From Pseudomonas kilonensis (GTDB taxonomy: Bacteria; Pseudomonadota; Gammaproteobacteria; Pseudomonadales; Pseudomonadaceae), in NCBI RefSeq assembly GCF_001269885.1, contig NZ_LHVH01000028.1, positions 1-64,000 on the forward strand: DNA of 64,000 nucleotides, given 5' to 3'. The position numbers and the translations under genes are program-made. The notes under the pieces were generated by a model. The model was not told where the DNA came from and did not search any database. It saw nothing but the letters and a program-made list of their open reading frames with translations. Shown in pieces: positions 60,267-64,000 of the stretch; positions within the stretch are counted from its first letter, which is position 1; each line of letters starts with the position of its first letter.

Positions 60267-60321
60267 GGTAGTACGTTGCATACCCCCCAAAAACGCATTA
60301 TCTTGTAGCCCGCCGCGCAAA

Positions 60322-60341
60322 AAACCCTACATGTAGGGTTT
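60322..60341. promoter_or_regulatory. 20-bp perfect palindrome upstream of nrdA
   Basis: AAACCCTACATGTAGGGTTT is exactly self-complementary. With no loop it suits a dimeric repressor better than a terminator. It lies about 350 bases before nrdA. It does not match the NrdR box that I remember. Confidence 0.6.
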
Positions 60342-60692
60342 CAGGCCAAAAACCAAACACAAGTCGGGCAGAGAATTCAAGCGCTTTTCTTGCTTCTGTC
60401 CAGCTGAAACACCGAATTCCCCCAAGCCCAGACCGCCCCTGCGGATGGCAACTGTTTCAAGGTCGAAAACGACCGAAACGGTACGGGTGTTGCAGTCAAT
60501 TGCTGCCACCCCGTCAACCCGGTTTCGAGCCTCGCTCGCAACCTGAGAACTTCGGATGGAAGCGGCATTAAACGCCTGCTTCCTACTGTCCCGAGGTTGT
60601 TATGCCCGGCGCCAGTCGGTTGTAGTGCTTCAGGACGGAACGGTGGGCACCGTGATGGTGCCCAAACAAACATAGAGAACGTGGAGACACCC

Positions 60693-63584
60693 ATGCACAC
60701 CGACACAACTCGCGAGAACCCGCAGGGCACCGCGCCGCTGGCCGCCGATTCGAACCCGGATCTGTCCGCCACCGCGCCGGGCCAACTGCGTGTGATCAAG
60801 CGTAACGGCACTGTCGTTCCTTACACCGATGACAAGATCACCGTCGCCATCACCAAAGCGTTTCTCGCAGTTGAAGGTGGCACCGCTGCCGCTTCGTCGC
60901 GAATCCACGACACCGTGGCCCGCCTGACCGAACAGGTCACCGCGACCTTCAAGCGTCGCATGCCCTCGGGCGGCACCATCCATATCGAAGAAATCCAGGA
61001 CCAGGTCGAACTGGCCCTGATGCGTGCCGGCGAGCAGAAAGTAGCCCGCGACTACGTGATCTACCGTGACTCCCGCGCCAAGGAACGTGCTATCCGCACC
61101 CCGGCCGACGCACCGGTCCAGGCCCACCCATCGATCCGCATCGCCCGCGCCGACGGCAGCCTGGCGCCGCTGGACATGGGCCGCCTGAACACCATCGTCA
61201 CCGAGGCCTGCGAAGGCCTGGAAGAAGTCGATGGCGACCTGATCCAGCGCGAAACCCTGAAGAACCTCTATGACGGCGTCGCCCTCAAGGACGTCAACAC
61301 CGCGCTGGTGATGACCGCGCGGACCCTGGTGGAACGCGAGCCGAACTACTCCTTCGTGACCGCCCGCCTGCTGATGGACACCCTGCGTGCCGAAGGCCTG
61401 AGCTTCCTGGAAGTCGCCGAGAGCGCGACCCACCACGAAATGGTCGACCTGTACGCCAAGGCCTTGCCGGCCTACGTCGCCAAGGGTATCGAGTTCGAAT
61501 TGCTGAACCCGGTCCTGGCCGAATTCGACCTGGAAAAACTCGGCAAGGCGATCAACCACGAGCGCGACCAGCAGTTCACCTACCTGGGCCTGCAAACCCT
61601 GTACGACCGTTACTTCATCCACAAGGATGGCGTGCGTTTCGAACTGCCGCAGATCTTCTTCATGCGCGTGGCCATGGGCCTGGCGATCGAAGAGAAGCAG
61701 CGCGAAGACCGTGCGATCGAGTTCTACAACCTGTTGTCGTCCTTCGACTACATGGCCTCGACCCCGACCCTGTTCAACGCCGGTACCCTGCGTCCACAGC
61801 TGTCGAGCTGCTACCTGACCACCGTTCCAGATGACCTGTCGGGCATCTACGGCGCGATCCACGACAACGCCATGCTGTCGAAATTCGCCGGTGGCCTGGG
61901 CAACGACTGGACTCCGGTTCGCGCATTGGGCTCGTACATCAAGGGCACCAACGGCAAATCCCAGGGCGTCGTGCCGTTCCTCAAAGTGGTCAACGACACC
62001 GCAGTCGCGGTCAACCAGGGCGGCAAGCGCAAGGGCGCGGTCTGTGCCTACCTGGAAACCTGGCACATGGACATCGAAGAGTTCATCGAGCTGCGCAAGA
62101 ACACCGGTGATGACCGTCGTCGTACCCACGACATGAACACCGCCAACTGGATCCCTGACCTGTTCATGAAGCGCGTCTTCGATGACGGCAAGTGGACCCT
62201 GTTCTCGCCATCCGAAGTGCCAGACCTGCACGACCTGACCGGCAAGGCTTTCGAAGAGCGCTACGAGTACTACGAAGCCCTGACCGAGTACAACAAGATC
62301 AAGCTGTTCAAAGTCGTCCAGGCCAAAGACCTGTGGCGCAAGATGCTGTCGATGCTGTTCGAAACCGGCCACCCATGGCTGACCTTCAAGGACCCGTGCA
62401 ACCTGCGCAGCCCGCAGCAGCACGTGGGCGTGGTCCACAGCTCGAACCTGTGCACCGAGATCACCCTGAACACCAACAAGGACGAGATCGCGGTCTGCAA
62501 CCTGGGCTCGATCAACCTGCCGAACCACATCGTCGACGGCAAGCTGGACACCGCCAAGCTGCAACGCACCGTGAACACCGCCGTGCGCATGCTCGACAAC
62601 GTGATCGACATCAACTACTACTCGGTGCCACAGGCGAAGAACTCCAACTTCAAGCACCGTCCGGTCGGCTTGGGCATCATGGGCTTCCAGGACGCCTTGT
62701 ACCTGCAGCACATCCCGTACGGTTCCGATGCCGCGGTCGAGTTCGCCGACAAGTCCATGGAAGCGGTCAGCTACTACGCGATCCAGGCTTCCTGCGACCT
62801 GGCCGACGAGCGTGGCGCCTACGAGACGTTCCAGGGTTCGCTGTGGTCCCAGGGCATCCTGCCGCTGGACTCGCAACAGATCCTGATCGCCCAGCGCGGC
62901 CAGAAGTACATCGACGTTGACCTGAATGAATCCCTGGACTGGGCACCGGTTCGTGCCCGTGTACAGAAAGGCATTCGTAACTCCAACATCATGGCCATCG
63001 CACCGACCGCCACCATCGCCAACATCACTGGCGTGTCGCAGTCGATCGAACCGACCTACCAGAACCTGTATGTGAAATCGAACCTGTCGGGCGAGTTCAC
63101 CGTGATCAACCCGTACCTGGTTCGCGACCTCAAGGCCCGTGGCCTGTGGGACTCGGTCATGATCAACGACCTGAAGTACTACGACGGTTCGGTGCAGCAG
63201 ATCGAACGCATCCCGCAAGAGCTCAAAGAGCTCTACGCCACTGCGTTCGAAGTGGACACCAAGTGGATCGTCGACGCCGCCAGCCGTCGCCAGAAGTGGA
63301 TCGACCAGGCTCAGTCGCTGAACCTGTACATCGCCGGTGCTTCGGGCAAGAAGCTGGACGTGACCTACCGCATGGCCTGGTACCGTGGTCTGAAAACCAC
63401 TTACTACCTCCGTGCCCTGGCCGCGACCAGCACCGAGAAGTCGACCATCAACACCGGCAAGCTGAACGCTGTTTCCAGCGGCGGCAACCACGGTGACGAT
63501 TCGGTCCTGGCTGCTCCAGCAGGCCCAGCGCCAGTGCCAAAGGCCTGCGCGATCGACGAGCCGGATTGCGAAGCTTGCCAATAA
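60693..63584 (+). CDS. nrdA: Class Ia ribonucleotide reductase, large subunit
   Basis: Reduces ribonucleoside diphosphates to deoxyribonucleotides with NrdB. The ATG at 60693 (GGAGA 6 bases upstream) gives 963 residues, long for the family because two ATP-cone domains are present: VIKRNGTVVPYTDDKITVAITKAF near 32-55 and IRIARADGSLAPLDMGRLNTIVTEACEGL near 145-175. The catalytic core has SSCYLTTVP near 370, HSSNLCTEITLNTN near 585, CNLGSINLPNH near 605 and GLGIMGFQDALY near 660; the C-terminus ends with the redox pair DCEACQ. P. aeruginosa NrdA has the same duplicated cones. nrdB is not in the window. A terminator follows 41 bases later. Confidence 0.97.
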   Translation: MHTDTTRENPQGTAPLAADSNPDLSATAPGQLRVIKRNGTVVPYTDDKITVAITKAFLAVEGGTAAASSRIHDTVARLTEQVTATFKRRMPSGGTIHIEEIQDQVELALMRAGEQKVARDYVIYRDSRAKERAIRTPADAPVQAHPSIRIARADGSLAPLDMGRLNTIVTEACEGLEEVDGDLIQRETLKNLYDGVALKDVNTALVMTARTLVEREPNYSFVTARLLMDTLRAEGLSFLEVAESATHHEMVDLYAKALPAYVAKGIEFELLNPVLAEFDLEKLGKAINHERDQQFTYLGLQTLYDRYFIHKDGVRFELPQIFFMRVAMGLAIEEKQREDRAIEFYNLLSSFDYMASTPTLFNAGTLRPQLSSCYLTTVPDDLSGIYGAIHDNAMLSKFAGGLGNDWTPVRALGSYIKGTNGKSQGVVPFLKVVNDTAVAVNQGGKRKGAVCAYLETWHMDIEEFIELRKNTGDDRRRTHDMNTANWIPDLFMKRVFDDGKWTLFSPSEVPDLHDLTGKAFEERYEYYEALTEYNKIKLFKVVQAKDLWRKMLSMLFETGHPWLTFKDPCNLRSPQQHVGVVHSSNLCTEITLNTNKDEIAVCNLGSINLPNHIVDGKLDTAKLQRTVNTAVRMLDNVIDINYYSVPQAKNSNFKHRPVGLGIMGFQDALYLQHIPYGSDAAVEFADKSMEAVSYYAIQASCDLADERGAYETFQGSLWSQGILPLDSQQILIAQRGQKYIDVDLNESLDWAPVRARVQKGIRNSNIMAIAPTATIANITGVSQSIEPTYQNLYVKSNLSGEFTVINPYLVRDLKARGLWDSVMINDLKYYDGSVQQIERIPQELKELYATAFEVDTKWIVDAASRRQKWIDQAQSLNLYIAGASGKKLDVTYRMAWYRGLKTTYYLRALAATSTEKSTINTGKLNAVSSGGNHGDDSVLAAPAGPAPVPKACAIDEPDCEACQ

Positions 63585-63624
63585 GCTGAGCGGGTGGGCA
63601 CGTAAAAGCGCCTGCTGAAAGAAG

Positions 63625-63662
63625 CCCCCGATAGACTGCTGGTTTATCGGGGGTTTTCTTTT
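63625..63662 (+). terminator. Intrinsic terminator after nrdA
   Basis: CCCCCGATA (63625-63633) pairs with TATCGGGGG (63645-63653), followed by TTTTCTTTT. It lies 41 bases after the nrdA stop, so nrdB would not be cotranscribed downstream here. Confidence 0.93.
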
Positions 63663-63679
63663 GCCTGGAGAAAAGTCGG

Positions 63680-63777
63680 TGCCTGGACTGGCCCCATCGC
63701 GAGCAAGCTCGCTCCCACAGGGGTAAGCATTCCAATGTGGGAGCGAGCTTGCTCGCGATGGGGTCAGGCCAGGCACC
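63680..63777. repeat. REPIN between nrdA and flgE
   Basis: Arms CATCGCGAGCAAGCTCGCTC and complement (63695-63714 and 63740-63759) extend outward to GTGCCTGG...CCAGGCAC, forming one of the longest stems in the window. Confidence 0.93.
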
Positions 63778-63795
63778 ACAAAAATCACCGCCCAT

Positions 63796-63820
63796 GAAAA
63801 AGCCCCTCTTGCGAGGGGCT
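63796..63820 (-). terminator. Terminator downstream of flgE
   Basis: AGCCCCTC (63801-63808), loop TTGC, GAGGGGCT (63813-63820), followed on the minus strand by TTTTTCATG. It lies 31 bases past the flgE stop. Confidence 0.93.
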
Positions 63821-63850
63821 CCTTGTGCAGCCTTCAAACAACCATCGACA

Positions 63851-64000
63851 TCAAGCCATCTGAATGATGGTCTGCATGATGGTGCTCTGTGTGGAGATGG
63901 TCTTGGCGTTCGCCTGGTAGTTGCTTTGCGCCTTGATCAGCTCGACCAGTTCGTTGGTCAGGTTGACGTTGGACTCTTCCAGGGAGTTGGAGACGATCGA
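63851..64000 (-). CDS. flgE: Flagellar hook protein FlgE, C-terminal fragment
   Basis: The last 49 residues of a minus-strand gene cut by the window edge: SIVSNSLEESNVNLTNELV, then ELIKAQSNYQANAKTISTQ, then STIMQTIIQMA. This is the C-terminal flagellar rod/hook domain that forms a coiled-coil with the N-terminus in the assembled hook. FlgE is preferred over FlgG or FlgF because of the ending IMQTIIQMA, but the three share the motif. It lies downstream of a REPIN and is followed by its own terminator. Confidence 0.85.
   Translation of the reverse strand, partial: SIVSNSLEESNVNLTNELVELIKAQSNYQANAKTISTQSTIMQTIIQMA

Larger units (their letters stand above)
59799..60692. other. Long regulatory gap upstream of nrdA
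   Basis: This 894-base gap is the largest without a gene. It carries the fourth-family palindrome at 59868-59987, an exact DnaA box at 60258-60266, a 20-bp perfect palindrome at 60322-60341, and a shorter inverted repeat CGTCGAAATCGACG at 60171-60184. The region 60342-60692 has no gene I can support; a small out-of-frame open frame near 60053 lacks a ribosome site. Extensive control of nrdA is likely. Confidence 0.5.

Noticed and set aside
60053..60271. 72-codon plus-strand open frame in the nrdA upstream gap
   Set aside because: It has no ribosome site, is very rich in Lys and Arg, and covers the DnaA box; regulation is a better explanation for the region.
60630..63788. 1,052-codon open frame antisense to nrdA
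   Set aside because: Its translation is rich in Val/Asp/Gly/Gln without any family pattern, while the plus strand encodes a complete NrdA. High G+C codon bias leaves the opposite frame open by chance.

Overview
The window reads as a chromosomal segment of a fluorescent Pseudomonas (P. fluorescens group). The grounds are the high G+C, gene order that largely follows Pseudomonas chromosomes (relA-rlmD-cysM-gacS-ldhA, purM-purN, oprH-phoP-phoQ, nrdA next to an RstA/RstB-type two-component pair) and dense REP/REPIN palindromes of the GTGGGAGC...GCTCGCGA type. No ribosomal or transfer RNA gene, insertion sequence or CRISPR array was recognised.

Region 1 (1-10.5 kb) is the accessory part. It holds the 3' portion of a large RHS/YD-repeat protein with an A/T-rich variable tip. 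Facing it are three minus-strand genes: two large proteins without signal peptides that share a repeated beta-sandwich-like module, with a classical autotransporter between them. This is the least explained part of the window.

Region 2 (10.6-20.2 kb) is one minus-strand late cobalamin operon: riboswitch, cobO, cobB, bluB, cbiB, cobD, cobQ, cobU, cobT, cobC, cobS. It runs from corrinoid adenosylation and a,c-diamidation through aminopropanol attachment and lower-ligand synthesis to nucleotide-loop assembly. Most genes overlap by a few bases. REP palindromes have altered the 3' ends of cobB and cobQ, and a long hairpin is embedded in the riboswitch.

Region 3 (20.4-30.1 kb) holds a PQQ-type dehydrogenase-like lipoprotein, two NlpC/P60 lipoproteins, hda, an AI-2E family permease, a DUF2066 protein, purM-purN and a DUF3108 protein. 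Region 4 (30.4-41.8 kb) holds a DUF2058 protein, mazG, relA, rlmD, cysM, a small HTH protein, gacS and ldhA: stringent response, nucleotide sanitation and the Gac/Rsm global switch. Region 5 (42-49.6 kb) is small housekeeping genes: a META-domain lipoprotein, a TlpA-like thioredoxin, arsC-wrbA-DUF2069, a DNA glycosylase-like protein, ttcA, a Yip1-family protein, SprT and a CoA transferase.

Region 6 (49.8-64 kb) holds dctA behind a clear sigma-54 promoter with paired upstream palindromes, a divergent AraC regulator, oprH-phoP-phoQ behind four 11-bp-phased repeats, a dienelactone hydrolase, a PcpS-type phosphopantetheinyl transferase, a two-component pair, nrdA with two ATP cones, and the 3' end of flgE.

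At least fourteen loci of one REP family and several loci of three other palindromic families fill most intergenic gaps. Functions were assigned from recognisable family sequence features; no database search was run.
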